Assembly (NCBI GenBank): GCA_938743325.2
Contig: OW568888.1
Location: 372,001 to 436,000, forward strand
DNA from: Pycnococcus provasolii
Taxonomy: Eukaryota; Chlorophyta; Pseudoscourfieldiophyceae; Pseudoscourfieldiales; Pycnococcaceae
DNA length: 64,000 nt
Direction of reading: 5' to 3'
Numbering within the stretch: the stretch's first letter is position 1; each line of letters opens with the position of its first letter. The notes beneath the pieces were generated by a model, which made no database searches, was not told the DNA's origin, and worked only from the letters and a program-made list of their open reading frames with translations. Below are positions 1 through 11,400 of the stretch, in pieces. Position numbers and translations under genes: made by a program.

Positions 1-120
1 ATGAAAACAGGCTGATTGCTGTGCGTCGCATCGTCGTCGTCACGGTAATGAACGCTTGCTCCACCGTGCACGACGTACGTGGTCATTTATATGTAGGTTC
101 ATCGCTGGTACACGCGCACA

Positions 121-383
121 CTCCTACGACATGGTCAGCTTCGTGGTGGTGAATGCGCACAGTTGAACGACATGGTCAGCCGTCAGCTTCGTGGTGGTAC
201 ACGCGCACAGTTGAACGACATGGTCAGCTTCGTGGTGGTGAATGCGCACAGTGCTACGACATGGTCAGCTTCGTGGTGGTGAATGCGCACAGTGCTACGA
301 CATGGTCAGCTTCGTGGTGTTGAACGCGCACAGTGCTACGACATGGTCAGCTTCGTGGTGTTGAACGCGCACAGTGTTACGGC
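121..383. repeat. 41-bp minisatellite upstream of the kinesin gene
   Basis: The motif CATGGTCAG starts at 130, 171, 219, 260, 301 and 342, giving periods of 41, 48, 41, 41 and 41 bp. One unit carries a 7-bp insertion. The units differ mainly at GTGGTGGTGAATGCG versus GTGGTGTTGAACGCG, so the last copies form a subfamily. The array ends about 155 bp before the kinesin ATG. The rest of 1-538 shows no gene. Confidence 0.93.
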
Positions 384-538
384 GTCGTGGTCAAGAACGC
401 CTCCTGGTAAACGGATTCATCTGTCTGTCAGCCACAGTAAACAACTTTACAAAGGCATGCATATTTGAGCAGGTTCCCTTCGCGCCAACCTTTGCCGCCG
501 TCAACCTGCAAAGCATTGATTGAGAGCGTCGCATCGTG

Positions 539-3500
539 ATGGCCGACGCGCCATGGAAGCCTTCCATGTCTCCTTCCCCTTCGATCTCTGCTGTTGTGGA
601 TGTCACAGACTCCTCCTCTCACTCTGAAAACGGCACTGGCGACAAATCCGCGTCAGCCTCAGCCTCAGGTCCTGGTGGTGACGACGCGGTGTACGTTTCG
701 CTGACGGAGTCGCGCGTCCTGTTGGCGGAACAACTCAAATTAAAGCAGGAACTCGCGGAACTGCGGGAAGCACTCGCACTCGCGCACAGGTCAATTGCGA
801 ACACGAGGGAAGACAAAAATAACCTAGAAAGAAGGTATCAGGAGGAAGTCAGAAGCGTACAGCAGGCGCTGGACATCACGAAGAGACAGGTCGATGCCGA
901 AAGCAGAGCGAGGCACGAACTGCAGAAACACGTCACGATGCTCGCCGAGCCGATGGACGGAGAGGACGGCGAAAGTGGAGGGTCGCCCGACAGCAGCGCG
1001 AAAAGTGCACAGCGAAGCACAAACTGGCTATTTGGCGCGCTCTCGCCAGGAAACGCCGCCGCAACGCCTGGCGCGAGCCCGTCACACAACAGCAGAGAAG
1101 TCGCCCTGCAGCTGCGCGCGCAGCTCGCAAACGTGCAAAGCGAGCTTGAGCTCGAGCGCGCGGCGCGCGAAACCGCATGCGCGCGTGTCGACGAGCTGAA
1201 CGAAGAAGTTAGAGTCAGCGAGGCGGGCGCGGAGGTGCTGCGCAAGAGCTTAAACGAAGCAGAGCGACGCATCGCCGAGTGGAAGCACGAACTTGTCAAA
1301 ACCACCGAGGAGAAGGATGCAAAGCAGAGCGCAGCCGAGTACTGGAAGTCCATCTTGACGGCGAAAGAACATGCGCTGCACGAGCTCGAGCAGCGCCATG
1401 ACACACTTGAGGCGGCGCAGTCCGACCTCAGCGAACGACATGCTGCGGAAAAGAGGCGCGTCGCGCAGCTCGAGGCTACGCTAGAAGCTGTGCACGCGAG
1501 ATCGCCACAACTTGGCGGCGTTTCAGAGGCTGAGCACTCCGCCGTGCAAAGACGACTCGCCGAGGCTGAAGCGGAGGTTGCGCGTCTCAACAAGGTCGCC
1601 GCCACTTCAGCAGTCGGCAATGAAAAGGATGCCAACGACAATGCGCACGCATCGCCCGCGCCGGCGATGGTCGAGGATCTGCGCCAGCAACTGCGCGAGG
1701 AGGTGGCAAGCCGCCGTGATGCAGAATCGCGGCTCCGCGGTGCTGAGACACGCTTGCTCGAGGAAACGTACGCACTCAAGGCTGCGGCGGACAAGAAGGA
1801 CGTGCAGCTATCTCATGCAAGAGAAGAGGTGCAGCGTCTGGCATCACAGCTCGACTCGTCCGCGAGCACCAGCTCCGCACGCGTGTCTGAATTGGAGGCT
1901 CGCATCGCGCACATGTCAAGCGAACTCGCCGAAGCCCAGGCGAACGAACGTGCGGCGGAGAGGCAGCTGACTTCCGTAAGCGCGAATGCCGACGCAAATG
2001 CGGAGCGACTTCAGAAGATCGAGGGTGCCCTCGACGGGTACCGCGAGGAAATTAGCCGCGCGTCCGCCGTGGCGGCTGAGCGCACGGTACTCGAAGCACG
2101 TGCACGTGATGCCGAACGTCGACTTGAGGAAGCGACACGCGAGCTGGCAACACGATCAGCGGCAGCCTCTGAGGCAAGCACGTCGGAGGTAGCAGCTGCA
2201 TCGGAGGCTGTGGCAAAGCTTCGGCGCGAGGTGGAGCAACTTGAATTTGAAAAGGAGCGCGCAGAATCGAGGTTGGCATCCCGCGACGCGGACTGGGAAA
2301 CCGAACGAGTGCGTCTTGAGTCGCGTGCATCAAACCTCACATCAGAGCTCGACGAAGCGTTTCGCCAACTTCGCGAGACAGCTGCCAAGCTTGGTTCTGC
2401 TGAGCTTGTCGCAAGTCAGCTGACGAGTCAGAAGGAATACGCAGAACGCGAACTTTCACTCGCGATGGAGAAGGATGTGGAACACGAAAAGAAAATCAAA
2501 TCGCTTGAAGAGAATCTTCGGGGCGCTCAGCAAGATTTGAGCGAGGCGGAGACTGCGAGGGAAGCCGCGAAAAAGAACTACTCGGCTTCCGAGGGTGAAC
2601 ATGCGGGGCAGCTTGCGACGAAGGTTGCAGAGCTGAGCGAGGCAAACGCCTCGTTGCAGCAGGCGAAGGCGGAGTTGGCGGAGCAAACACGCCGTCTCGA
2701 GGAGATGCGCGGTGCCGCGGCAAAATCAAATGACGAGGTTGCACAGCTGCGTGATCAACTTGCAAAGGCTGTCGACGACACGAGGAGACCTCCCGTCACC
2801 ACGACTGGTGCGCAGACTGAGGTGGACGAAAACGTGGCCAAGCTTGGCCGACTGGAGACTGCACTCAGCAATGCCAAAACGCAGCTTGATGAGCACCGCG
2901 AGCGCGCGGATGCGATGACAAAGGTGGCAGAGGCTCTGCAATCTCGAGAACATGCTCACGAACAAGTTCGCCGAATGATGCATTTTACCATTCAAGAGCT
3001 GAAAGGATGTGTGCGCGTATTTGTTCGCGTTCGCCCGCAGCTGCAGGTGGGCGAAGGAAACAAGCCCAAGGATGGTCTTCTTGCGTCGAATGAAATGACG
3101 ACAGGTTGCATCGTTCACGAGGACAGCCTGCGTGCGGACATGCTCGGTCGTGGTGTGGAGCCGGTGGGTCTGCTGATGGGCGCAGGACGATACGACTTCA
3201 AATTTGACAAGGTGCTTTCTCCTCGCTCATCTCAATTGGATGTTTATGACGAGGTTTCAATGCTCGTCACATCGGCGGTGTATGGGCGCAAGGTTTGCGT
3301 GCTTGCGTATGGTCAAACAGGCAGCGGAAAGACCCACACCATGCTCGGTGGAAGCGACAGCGAAAGCAGTGAATACGAACTCGAAGACGATGCGGCTGAG
3401 GATGGTCCCGTGGACCTGCTCGAGACTTTTGCGCCAACAACATCCGAGGAGACGGATGAAAATGGCGGCGTGGGACTAACTTTGCCCGTAAGTGCCGGCC

Positions 3501-4315
3501 TGTTTCCACGTGCGATTGCGCAGCTCATTTCTGCGATGAAGAAGGAAAAACGTGCCGCCGAAGCTGGCGGTGATGGCGCGAAAGACGCTCGCCCGTTTCA
3601 GCTTTATGCTCAGCTCGTGGAGGTGTACTGCGACTCCGTGTACGACCTGCTTCACCCTAGCATGGACCAAAAGCAGGAGGATGACATTGGCGGCGGTGCT
3701 CCGGAGGTGACTGTGCGACAGCACATGTCAGCGAACGTCCCATCGTCTTCCGCCTCGGTTCCCACGCCAGTTCCCGACGCGACGTTCTACGAGATCAAGT
3801 CTCGCAGCCGCACGACAGCGCTGCTGAGCCGCGCGATGGCGAACCGCCGCACCAGTGCAACACGCATGAACGACACGTCGAGTCGAAGTCACTTGTGTTT
3901 GCTTCTGTACACGGTGGAGTGTCGTGAGGGCGGCGCCATCGGGTGTGTATCACTCGCCGATCTCGCGGGTTCCGAGCGTTTAAGTCGCAGCGGTGCGATG
4001 GGCGACCGTCTCAGGGAGACGCAGAGCATCAACAAGAGTTTGAGTGCATTGGGCGACGTCGTGGACGCGCGCCGCAAGGAGAGTTCACACGTGCCATATC
4101 GCAACAGCAAGCTGACTCACCTTCTTCAGCCGACGCTTCAAGGCCAGGTTTTGATGATCGTTGCGTTAAGTCCTGATTCATCGAGCGCGAACGAGACTCT
4201 GTGTAGTCTTCGTTTCGCGGAGAAGGCGAACGGCGCTTCGGTAGGAGCAGGTTCCTCGTCGTCTGTTGGCGTTGGCGTCGGCGGCGTGAGTCCGCGACCC
4301 GGTCCTTCGAGATGA
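539..4315 (+). CDS. Kinesin-14 type motor protein (C-terminal motor)
   Basis: A 1258-residue microtubule motor. Residues of about 60-800 form a long Ala/Glu/Arg-rich coiled coil; the motor is at the C terminus (about 820-1235), as in the minus-end-directed kinesin-14 family. The neck reads TIQELKGCVRVFVRVRP, close to the kinesin-14 neck consensus. The P-loop GQTGSGKT begins at residue 925, switch I (NDTSSRSH) at 1111 and switch II (DLAGSE) at 1141; YRNSKLTHLLQ follows. An acidic insert of about 45 residues sits directly after the P-loop. The open frame starts three bases earlier with GTG; ATG at 539 is preferred. TGTAA lies at 4374. Likely roles are spindle or other microtubule transport, which is inference from the family. 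Confidence 0.95.
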   Translation: MADAPWKPSMSPSPSISAVVDVTDSSSHSENGTGDKSASASASGPGGDDAVYVSLTESRVLLAEQLKLKQELAELREALALAHRSIANTREDKNNLERRYQEEVRSVQQALDITKRQVDAESRARHELQKHVTMLAEPMDGEDGESGGSPDSSAKSAQRSTNWLFGALSPGNAAATPGASPSHNSREVALQLRAQLANVQSELELERAARETACARVDELNEEVRVSEAGAEVLRKSLNEAERRIAEWKHELVKTTEEKDAKQSAAEYWKSILTAKEHALHELEQRHDTLEAAQSDLSERHAAEKRRVAQLEATLEAVHARSPQLGGVSEAEHSAVQRRLAEAEAEVARLNKVAATSAVGNEKDANDNAHASPAPAMVEDLRQQLREEVASRRDAESRLRGAETRLLEETYALKAAADKKDVQLSHAREEVQRLASQLDSSASTSSARVSELEARIAHMSSELAEAQANERAAERQLTSVSANADANAERLQKIEGALDGYREEISRASAVAAERTVLEARARDAERRLEEATRELATRSAAASEASTSEVAAASEAVAKLRREVEQLEFEKERAESRLASRDADWETERVRLESRASNLTSELDEAFRQLRETAAKLGSAELVASQLTSQKEYAERELSLAMEKDVEHEKKIKSLEENLRGAQQDLSEAETAREAAKKNYSASEGEHAGQLATKVAELSEANASLQQAKAELAEQTRRLEEMRGAAAKSNDEVAQLRDQLAKAVDDTRRPPVTTTGAQTEVDENVAKLGRLETALSNAKTQLDEHRERADAMTKVAEALQSREHAHEQVRRMMHFTIQELKGCVRVFVRVRPQLQVGEGNKPKDGLLASNEMTTGCIVHEDSLRADMLGRGVEPVGLLMGAGRYDFKFDKVLSPRSSQLDVYDEVSMLVTSAVYGRKVCVLAYGQTGSGKTHTMLGGSDSESSEYELEDDAAEDGPVDLLETFAPTTSEETDENGGVGLTLPVSAGLFPRAIAQLISAMKKEKRAAEAGGDGAKDARPFQLYAQLVEVYCDSVYDLLHPSMDQKQEDDIGGGAPEVTVRQHMSANVPSSSASVPTPVPDATFYEIKSRSRTTALLSRAMANRRTSATRMNDTSSRSHLCLLLYTVECREGGAIGCVSLADLAGSERLSRSGAMGDRLRETQSINKSLSALGDVVDARRKESSHVPYRNSKLTHLLQPTLQGQVLMIVALSPDSSSANETLCSLRFAEKANGASVGAGSSSSVGVGVGGVSPRPGPSR

Positions 4316-4646
4316 AAAAGAAGCAAGAGTGCGTGCATGTTTTAAAACATTTATTTTGAAATCATAAGTACACTGTAAGAATACTACTAGTCCATTTCTA
4401 CCCGTATAGTAGAACGTGAACTTGGCACATACATACATGTGTCACATAGATAAGCTTAGACTACAGGAACTTTGCATAGACTTTGCGAATGGTTTCGCAC
4501 AGGTTGGTTTGGGGGTTGGTTTGCTTCCCCCCAAAAGTCTAAACTCTAACCCCCCTTCCCCTTCCCTCGTTGTTGGTTTGGTTTGGCGGCGGCGGCGGCG
4601 CCAAATCAAGTCCCCCTTCACCATTCTCGCTCTCGCATTCGCTCCC
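4316..4646. promoter_or_regulatory. Intergenic region upstream of TSR1
   Basis: 331 bp holding the kinesin 3' flank (TGTAA at 4374) and the presumed TSR1 promoter. It contains C-rich stretches with telomere-box-like CTAACCCCCC and, near 4595, GGCGCCAAAT, which resembles an E2F site. The frame of TSR1 is open through most of this stretch, but the composition is not coding-like. Confidence 0.4.
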
Positions 4647-7583
4647 ATGGCGCCCCCTCCCCGCCAAGGCCGCAAGAACTCTCACGTTAACGTGCGCGCG
4701 TTTTCGTCCTTGGCGTCGAAAACATCACGCCGGCACAAGCTCCAGAAAGCGAAGTCATCCGCCGCACGCTCCTCCTCGCTGAACCTTGCCCGAGGTTCAG
4801 GTGCCGCTTCCAAAGGCTCTGCCGGTCAGTACAGGGGGGGTACAGGTGGGTCGGATCAGTTGGTGGCGTCTGGCCTCGCCGCGTCGCCTTTACTGATTTC
4901 GTTCATTGGGATCACGTCGCGACAGTCTGCTCGCTTGGCGGGATCGTTTTTGCGAAATGCGGCGTGCCAGCTTGATGCGGCAAGCTCATCAGCCCCGGCA
5001 CAGCACAGCCCGCCGCCGCACGCCTCGAAAGGCGTCGAAGCATCGTCGTGGTCGGCGCCCTTCATGGCGCGGAGGTTCAAGAGAAGAGTGCAGCTTCTCA
5101 CTCCGCTGGAATGTGAGGACGCCATTCAGAATCCAACGGCATTTTTAGACGTCGCAAAACTTGCGGACGTCGTCGTGTTTGTTCAAGACGAACAGGCGGA
5201 TGACGAAGAGGTGCCGTACGATGCAATGCCACATCTTCAGGAGGCGTTTCGACTGCTGCGCGCTGTCGGAGTTGCAAATGTCGTCGGCGCAAGCGTCGTT
5301 GACAACAATTCATCCACCAATTTTATGGAACGCGATGGAACAGCCTCCAAAAAGGACGCACGTAGGCGGGAGGTGGCTATCGCGGCGAGGCGCAAGGCGC
5401 TCGGCGCGGCACTCAACTCGTCAGGCGTTGGAGGCGCATCCAACAAGACGGACACGGTCTTCGAGCTGCACGCCGACCATACAGGAAACCGACACGTGAT
5501 GGCTGCTCACGATACAGCCCTGCGACATCTCTGCGGCATCGACGCCGCCGCGGCAAGTCGAAGTCTTGTGGCAACGTCGGCGAAGAAGTTTGGAAGCTCG
5601 GCGCAGGTTGCTGCCGCAACGCTCAAGGCTGGCGTGCCGCAGTGGCGACGTCACCGTGCATACATGGTTGCAGATCATGCAACGTTCCGCGACAGCGCAG
5701 AAAGTGTCGCTGAAGGCGAAACTGCGGCTTGCGACGTGATGCTTTCGGGGTATGTCAGAGGATGTGCCGACGTTGCGCTGAGCTGTCTACAGCTCGTTCA
5801 CGTCAGCGGTCTTGGAGATCTTGTTCCCGTATCGATCCACTCGGCGGACGATCCGTGTGCACCGAAGCGGCATGGCACAGCATCCATGGATGCGTCAGCC
5901 GCCTCCTTGCTTGCCCGTCGTCCGGCGGATGATGAACGCGCGGAACTTTACGCGCCGTTCGCAAGCGGCGACGAGGCTGACAGCGACGAGGATGAGCGCA
6001 TGCGTCCCATGGACCTTGAGGATGAGATGGCAGCGGCGGCAGGGACCAAGACTCGACGGAAAATTCGAGTTCCCAAAGGAACGGGGAACTACCAGAGTGC
6101 CTGGTACGACTTTGGTAGCGACGACGACAACGCCGCCGACGACGACGACTTTTCCGAGAGTGAGGAGGTGGAAGTTGGCGCCGGTGACGGTGGTGGCGAT
6201 GCCTCAGCCGCCGCGCCATCTGCCATGGCGGATGGAAATGGTGCCAACGACGACGGCGATGCGGACATTGACGCAGACATGGATGAGGATGCCAAAGCCG
6301 CGGGGGATACTGCGGCGCTTGCGCGCATTCGCGAGCAGCGCCGGCAGCAGACGCTGCTCGGCGACGATATTGAATATCCTGACGAAGTGGACCACGCGCC
6401 TGACGCAGATGGCATCAGCGGGCTGGCTGCACCCTTCCTGCCTGCGCGCCAGCGCTTTCGCAAGTATCGTGCTCTGGCATCGCTGCGTGCGTCTCCATGG
6501 ATTGAGGCGGATGTTGATGTGGAGGAGCGACCTCGTAGGTACAGTCGAATCTACCGGCTCGACGAGCCTCGCCGCAGCTGGCGCCATGCGCTGTTTGTCA
6601 GCCGGCAGCAACGCCTCGACCTGAGTGCGGCATTCGACGAGTCTGAGATGGGCGAGGACGATGCGGTGATGACGGGTGTCGCCGCGAGCTGCGGCAAGTA
6701 CGTGACCATAACACTTACTGGTGCGTCACGTGAGGCGTGCGAGAACCTTGCGAAGCTTGGCATGCTGTCTCGCGAAGGAGAGAGTTGCATTGTGCCGCCG
6801 ACGGCACAAGACGCAGTCCTTCCACCGATCCATCTCGTGGGCCTCCTCGAGCACGAAGCGAAGCACAGCGTTGTGCACTTCTCTTCGCGCCGATTCGTCG
6901 CGTCCCCCTCTGATGACGACGCCCTGCGCGCGGCACGTGGTGACCGGGTGTACAAGAGCGGTGCGGACACGTGGCTGATGTACACACCGCTTCGCTCGTT
7001 TAGCACGCGATGCGTGTACAGCGGCGACGCGATGCCATCGTCTTCCGGCGAGGCGAGGCGGCATAAGATTGACCGCTTCATGCGTCCAGCCACGGGATCT
7101 GACACGGCGATCCTTTCATCGTACGGTCCCATCTACCAGGGCACGATGCCCTTCATTGGCTTTGTGAGCCCACAGGCTGAGTCTGCGGGTGCCGGCACTG
7201 GTGCCAGTGCGTCGAGGCCGCGTCGCCTTCTTGCGATATCGAGCGGCGCGGTGCGCGGCGCGGACCCTGACACACTGCTTCTGAAGCGCACGGTGCTTAC
7301 AGGCTGGCCGTTGCGCGTGCACAAGAAGACGGCGACGGTGCGGTTCATGTTCCACAATGCGGAGGATGTTCGTTACTTCATGCCCGCCGAGCTTTGGAGC
7401 AAGGGTGGCGGCCATCGCCGCGGCAAGATTTTCGAGCCTCTGGGAACGCACGGCGGCATGAAGGTGAAGTTTGACGGCGTGATTCGTCAGAGCGACGCCG
7501 TTTGCGTGAGTTTGTACAAGCGGCAGTACCCGAAGGATCTGGAGTGGTCAGGCTACGCGCTCGGTTGGCTACAGGATTTGTAA
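4647..7583 (+). CDS. TSR1: Ribosome biogenesis protein TSR1
   Basis: A 978-residue homologue of TSR1, a GTPase-like factor without GTPase activity that acts in late 40S subunit maturation. A basic N terminus is followed by an AARP2CN-type segment (about residues 330-400, with SGYVRG and GLGDLVPVSIHS), an acidic middle, the VPKGTGNYQSAWY segment, and the C-terminal DUF663-type domain ending with DVRYFMPAELWSK, EPLGTHGGMKVKFDG and SLYKRQYPKDLEW, all typical of TSR1. The frame is open from 4416, but the ATG at 4647 begins the basic segment MAPPPRQGRK and is the better start. BMS1 is the related alternative, but no functional G domain is seen. Confidence 0.93.
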   Translation: MAPPPRQGRKNSHVNVRAFSSLASKTSRRHKLQKAKSSAARSSSLNLARGSGAASKGSAGQYRGGTGGSDQLVASGLAASPLLISFIGITSRQSARLAGSFLRNAACQLDAASSSAPAQHSPPPHASKGVEASSWSAPFMARRFKRRVQLLTPLECEDAIQNPTAFLDVAKLADVVVFVQDEQADDEEVPYDAMPHLQEAFRLLRAVGVANVVGASVVDNNSSTNFMERDGTASKKDARRREVAIAARRKALGAALNSSGVGGASNKTDTVFELHADHTGNRHVMAAHDTALRHLCGIDAAAASRSLVATSAKKFGSSAQVAAATLKAGVPQWRRHRAYMVADHATFRDSAESVAEGETAACDVMLSGYVRGCADVALSCLQLVHVSGLGDLVPVSIHSADDPCAPKRHGTASMDASAASLLARRPADDERAELYAPFASGDEADSDEDERMRPMDLEDEMAAAAGTKTRRKIRVPKGTGNYQSAWYDFGSDDDNAADDDDFSESEEVEVGAGDGGGDASAAAPSAMADGNGANDDGDADIDADMDEDAKAAGDTAALARIREQRRQQTLLGDDIEYPDEVDHAPDADGISGLAAPFLPARQRFRKYRALASLRASPWIEADVDVEERPRRYSRIYRLDEPRRSWRHALFVSRQQRLDLSAAFDESEMGEDDAVMTGVAASCGKYVTITLTGASREACENLAKLGMLSREGESCIVPPTAQDAVLPPIHLVGLLEHEAKHSVVHFSSRRFVASPSDDDALRAARGDRVYKSGADTWLMYTPLRSFSTRCVYSGDAMPSSSGEARRHKIDRFMRPATGSDTAILSSYGPIYQGTMPFIGFVSPQAESAGAGTGASASRPRRLLAISSGAVRGADPDTLLLKRTVLTGWPLRVHKKTATVRFMFHNAEDVRYFMPAELWSKGGGHRRGKIFEPLGTHGGMKVKFDGVIRQSDAVCVSLYKRQYPKDLEWSGYALGWLQDL

Positions 7584-8434
7584 TAAATGCATACTTTTAA
7601 GTTTTCACCCTTTATGGATAGTCTAGAGAAGGAAAACGAATCATTAGACTATGCAAGGTTACGTGCTGTTTCCCCTAGGCTATCTATCATCGAATGAATG
7701 GTGAACGAAGAGCTTGCACGACATTGCACGCGAGCTCATTGGCCGGCCGGTGTTTTTGTACGTTGATTAAGGTGGTCAAGAGCCTGGCCGGTGTTTTTGT
7801 ACGTTGATTAAGGTGGTCAAGATCCAGAACGCGAAGGGTCCCTCTTGGTTCTACCCTTCCTTCCTGGGTAGGTCCCGGCGCCAACCAGGTCCTGGCCCCC
7901 AGGTCAAGCCCCCTGGTCAAGCCCCCCGTCCCATCACCCCCCCGGCGCCAAATCCCCCGGCGCCCAACAACCCCTCTGGGACCCGGCCGGCGCCAACCCT
8001 CGGCGCCCATCCCTGGACTCCTCCTCCAAGGTGGAGGGAAGGGAAGGGACCCGCGAGAAGCCCCCGGGGGGAAGGTCCCGCCATTCCCAACACCCTACCC
8101 TGCGTCTTTTCCTTTACTGGAGTAGTTTTCGCAAGAATAAGCTCGCACTCGCGCCGGTGTTTCTTTCCGCTTACAGTACATATTTCTTCTTGTAGTACTA
8201 CTACCTTAAGCGAAGTGGTGACCAGTCTGGTCACGCGTCACTGCACTGGTATAGGGGATAAGCTAAACACGTTTGAACACGCTTGTTCAGAGCTTGTTCA
8301 ATAAGCTTGCAGGCGAGTGTTTCTTGTAAGTTTCTTGTAAGTCCCAGCTTGTAAGACACGTCTGGTCTCACAGCTCGAGAGAGATTGGTTGTGGCCTCTC
8401 TAAATCTTTCTCTTAAGTGAAGGTTATATAGCAT
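7584..8434. other. Intergenic region with GC-rich low complexity
   Basis: 850 bp with no supported gene. Besides the 41-bp duplication it holds a C-rich stretch (about 7860-8095) in which CCGGCGCCAA recurs at least three times, then a less GC-rich stretch with repeated CTTGTAAG-type words before the next ATG. Open frames here are low-complexity Pro/Gly products and look non-coding. Confidence 0.6.
7745..7826. repeat. Two-copy 41-bp tandem duplication
   Basis: GGCCGGTGTTTTTGTACG begins at 7745 and again at 7786, so a 41-bp unit is present twice almost unchanged. The period equals that of the repeat at 121-383, but the sequence is unrelated. Confidence 0.9.
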
Positions 8435-11400
8435 ATGTCGAGCACGATGAACACGCAAATCACGCTCCCGTCTGACGCGTCGGCGTGCGCGTCGATGCTC
8501 GCGGCGCTCGGCGTCTCGCCCGCGGGGATACAAAGCGCTGTGCCAGGCGCGACGTACGTCCTGTCCAGGCAGGAAAGGGGCGGCGTGCTCGTGTTCGCGT
8601 GCGCGACGGACGCAACAGCCTCAAGCTTGAGGCTTGAGCCGTCGCTGTCAGCCAAGCAGAGAACTCTGGCCAGGACAAATAGCCAGGCTGCGCCGGCGCC
8701 TGCAGCGTCGTCGACCGCGAACGTCACGCAAGCCAAGGCGGCGGCGACGCCTTCTCCAGGACCGCTCGGCCGAGACCAGTCCGCGACGCCAAGCGCAGCC
8801 ATGTCCGCGCGCATGAAGGCGAGGGAAACCGCACAGAAACTTCTCTGGGACCAGGACAGCGATAGTGACGAGGAGGACGACGAGGCGCAGCGAATGGACC
8901 GCGCAAGGTCGCGTGCCAACGACATGGTTGAGGCCGCAAAGAAACGAGCCCACGCGCTGGAGCAACAACGGCTTGGCATCGATCCGCGCCACGACGACGA
9001 CGATCACAACAACAATAACAACGTGAAGGAGGAGGAGGAGGACGACGACGACGACGGCGACGAGGAATGTGAGGTTGTGAGCATCATTTCCATGACGCCG
9101 GTAAGCGATGCGCCGACGCCAAACACGGGCAGGGAGACCGAAATTACACCCGCGAAGAGGACGATCGCACCCACGCCTCCGACGAACAAAAAGAAGCACA
9201 GCCCTTCGTTCCGCGAGCGCATGTTTGGTGTGGGCTCATCAATGAAGGCGTCGTCGCCGTCGCCGGCGCCGGCGAGGCTACCGCCAACGCTTTCGCCACC
9301 GTCAGGGCTCACGCCACCTGCAAGACACAATACGCCAGCCACTCCGATGCCCAGAGCCACGCCGACGACGCCGTTGGCGCAGGGAGTTAGGCCTCACGAT
9401 CGCGCGCGCGCAGCGGTGGCAGTTGGAGATGCACCCACGCCAACGCCTCTCGAGCCGGCAGCCACCCCGGTGGTGGTGAGGCGACGCTGGGCATGGAGCC
9501 CGCTCCGGTCGCGACCGAAGCAGGCTGCGACGGCAGATACGACATCTATGCCCGAAACGCCGCCACCGCGACCGCCGCCGAGGCGCCTCGACGGTGGATC
9601 CACTGCGGCTGCCCTCGAGGCGGCAGCACAGGCGCCGTCAACGCCAGAGGCAGCGCAGATGATCGAGACGACGGTTGACGGCATCAACAAGGTCATTTCT
9701 AAGTTGGGCGGCGTGCAGCTGGAGAGGTACGCGGCGGATCAGCTCCGCATTCTTCGAGCGGGATCTGCGATTGCAAATCCACGCGACGAGCGTGCGAAGA
9801 AGGTGCTTGCTGGAGCACACCTTACGCTGCTCACGATGGCGGCATCGTTGGATACGACAACTTGTCTGAGACGCCTCCTTCCCGCGCTTCTGGTGGAGCC
9901 GCATGATTCGCAGAGACGTGGAAGGTGCCCCGAGGAGTTGCATGCACTCAGCGCTCTCGTGCGTCGACGTGGACTTTTCTTGAGCGCACCACAGAGAAGG
10001 GTGGTGGCGCTTTGCTTGGCACGCTGCACGATGGAGTACGCATTCCCACCGGGGGAAGACGACGACCGCGAGAACGATGCGTTGTCGCCCACGTCAAGGG
10101 CGCTCACACGGGAGGTGCAGGGCGCGTACGAGCTTTTGCGGCAGCGCATCCAGGAGATTACGTGCCACCTCGTGAGCACAGCCGCGGGGGCAAGCCCTGA
10201 CGACGCCGCGCTGACGGCGAGCGAGATTTGCGCCGCGTTCGCGGGCGTTTGCGAGATGCGTGCTGGTCTTGGCGGCACGAGCCCAATTTCTAAGGGCAAC
10301 GACCAGAGTTCTGTTGGCAGCCCAGTCTCCCCAGGCATGAAGCGGTGGGCGGCGCTACGTGCTCACGCTCTAAAGAGTGCTCTTGGGTACCGATGCGTGA
10401 AGGCGTCGTTAGCAATGCTCCGCCTGAAGGCTGGCGCGTGCAAGCACCCAGGCGAAATGGAAGAGTGGAGACGAGTGTTCCGATCTCTTCGACGTAGTCG
10501 TTCCATCAAAAGGCTCGGACTTGAGGACTTCATCCCTCCCGCCGATGGCGAGAATGGCAATCGCACGGCTGTCGGAAGTCCACGCACGGAAGCGGCGGCA
10601 CGGAGAGCAGCTGCTGATGCGGAGAGGAAACGAGATCGCCCCGACGAGTACATGATTGACGCGTCGATTCTGCCCGAGAAGCCGAGAAGGCCATCGCATG
10701 CTCCGAATTCGGAGGAGAAGAAGAAGAAGGGCTTCCACCCGATCCGTCTACTCTCGCGGCTGAGGCCTCGATTCATTGGTGGACGTCGTCGCGCTGACGG
10801 ATCTCCCGCCGGCTCCAAGCTCACCACGCCAAGGAAAGCGTTGGCAGGTTCGACGCCTCGACGGGCAGCAGCGTCACCCCGCGTTGCTCGCCGTCCTTCC
10901 CCGAAACCGAGCCCTCGAACACCAGCTCGTCGACCATCGTCTACATCTGCAGCGGCGGCAGCGGCGGCGGCGGCGGCGGCGGATGTGCTGGCTGATGGCG
11001 AACACATCGTCGGCTACTCCAGGACTGGCAATGTGATCCGGACACCACGCAGTCTTGCAAAGAATGTGCTCGGAAGTCCAGCGAACACGCGCAGAATGTA
11101 CGGAAAGGAAAAGCCACAGACGGGCACGCTGTTTTCACCCCGTTACACAGGCCCGTACGTGGCAAGCGGTGCTGGCGTGCACAAGTGGAAAGCCGCATCG
11201 GACGAAGCAAAGAGTGTTGTCTCGCCGCGCATGAAGCTTGCTGAGATGGCGACACCCGATCGGGCTTCTGGCAAGAGCACTAGCGGTGTAGATTACGTCA
11301 GTCTGGCTCGCGACTATCGCAACAGCTTTTTGGTTGGAAAGGATGCATCGCCCGGCGGTGCTTCTGCTGCTGTGCCAGGCACGCCTCCAGGCAACTTGCC

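Noticed and set aside
838-1794. 318-codon antisense open frame inside the kinesin gene
   Set aside because: Ser/Cys/Ala-rich product of the complementary strand of a coiled-coil gene; a composition shadow.
4416-4646. Upstream start of TSR1
   Set aside because: The leader has no TSR1-like sequence; the basic N terminus starts at ATG 4647.
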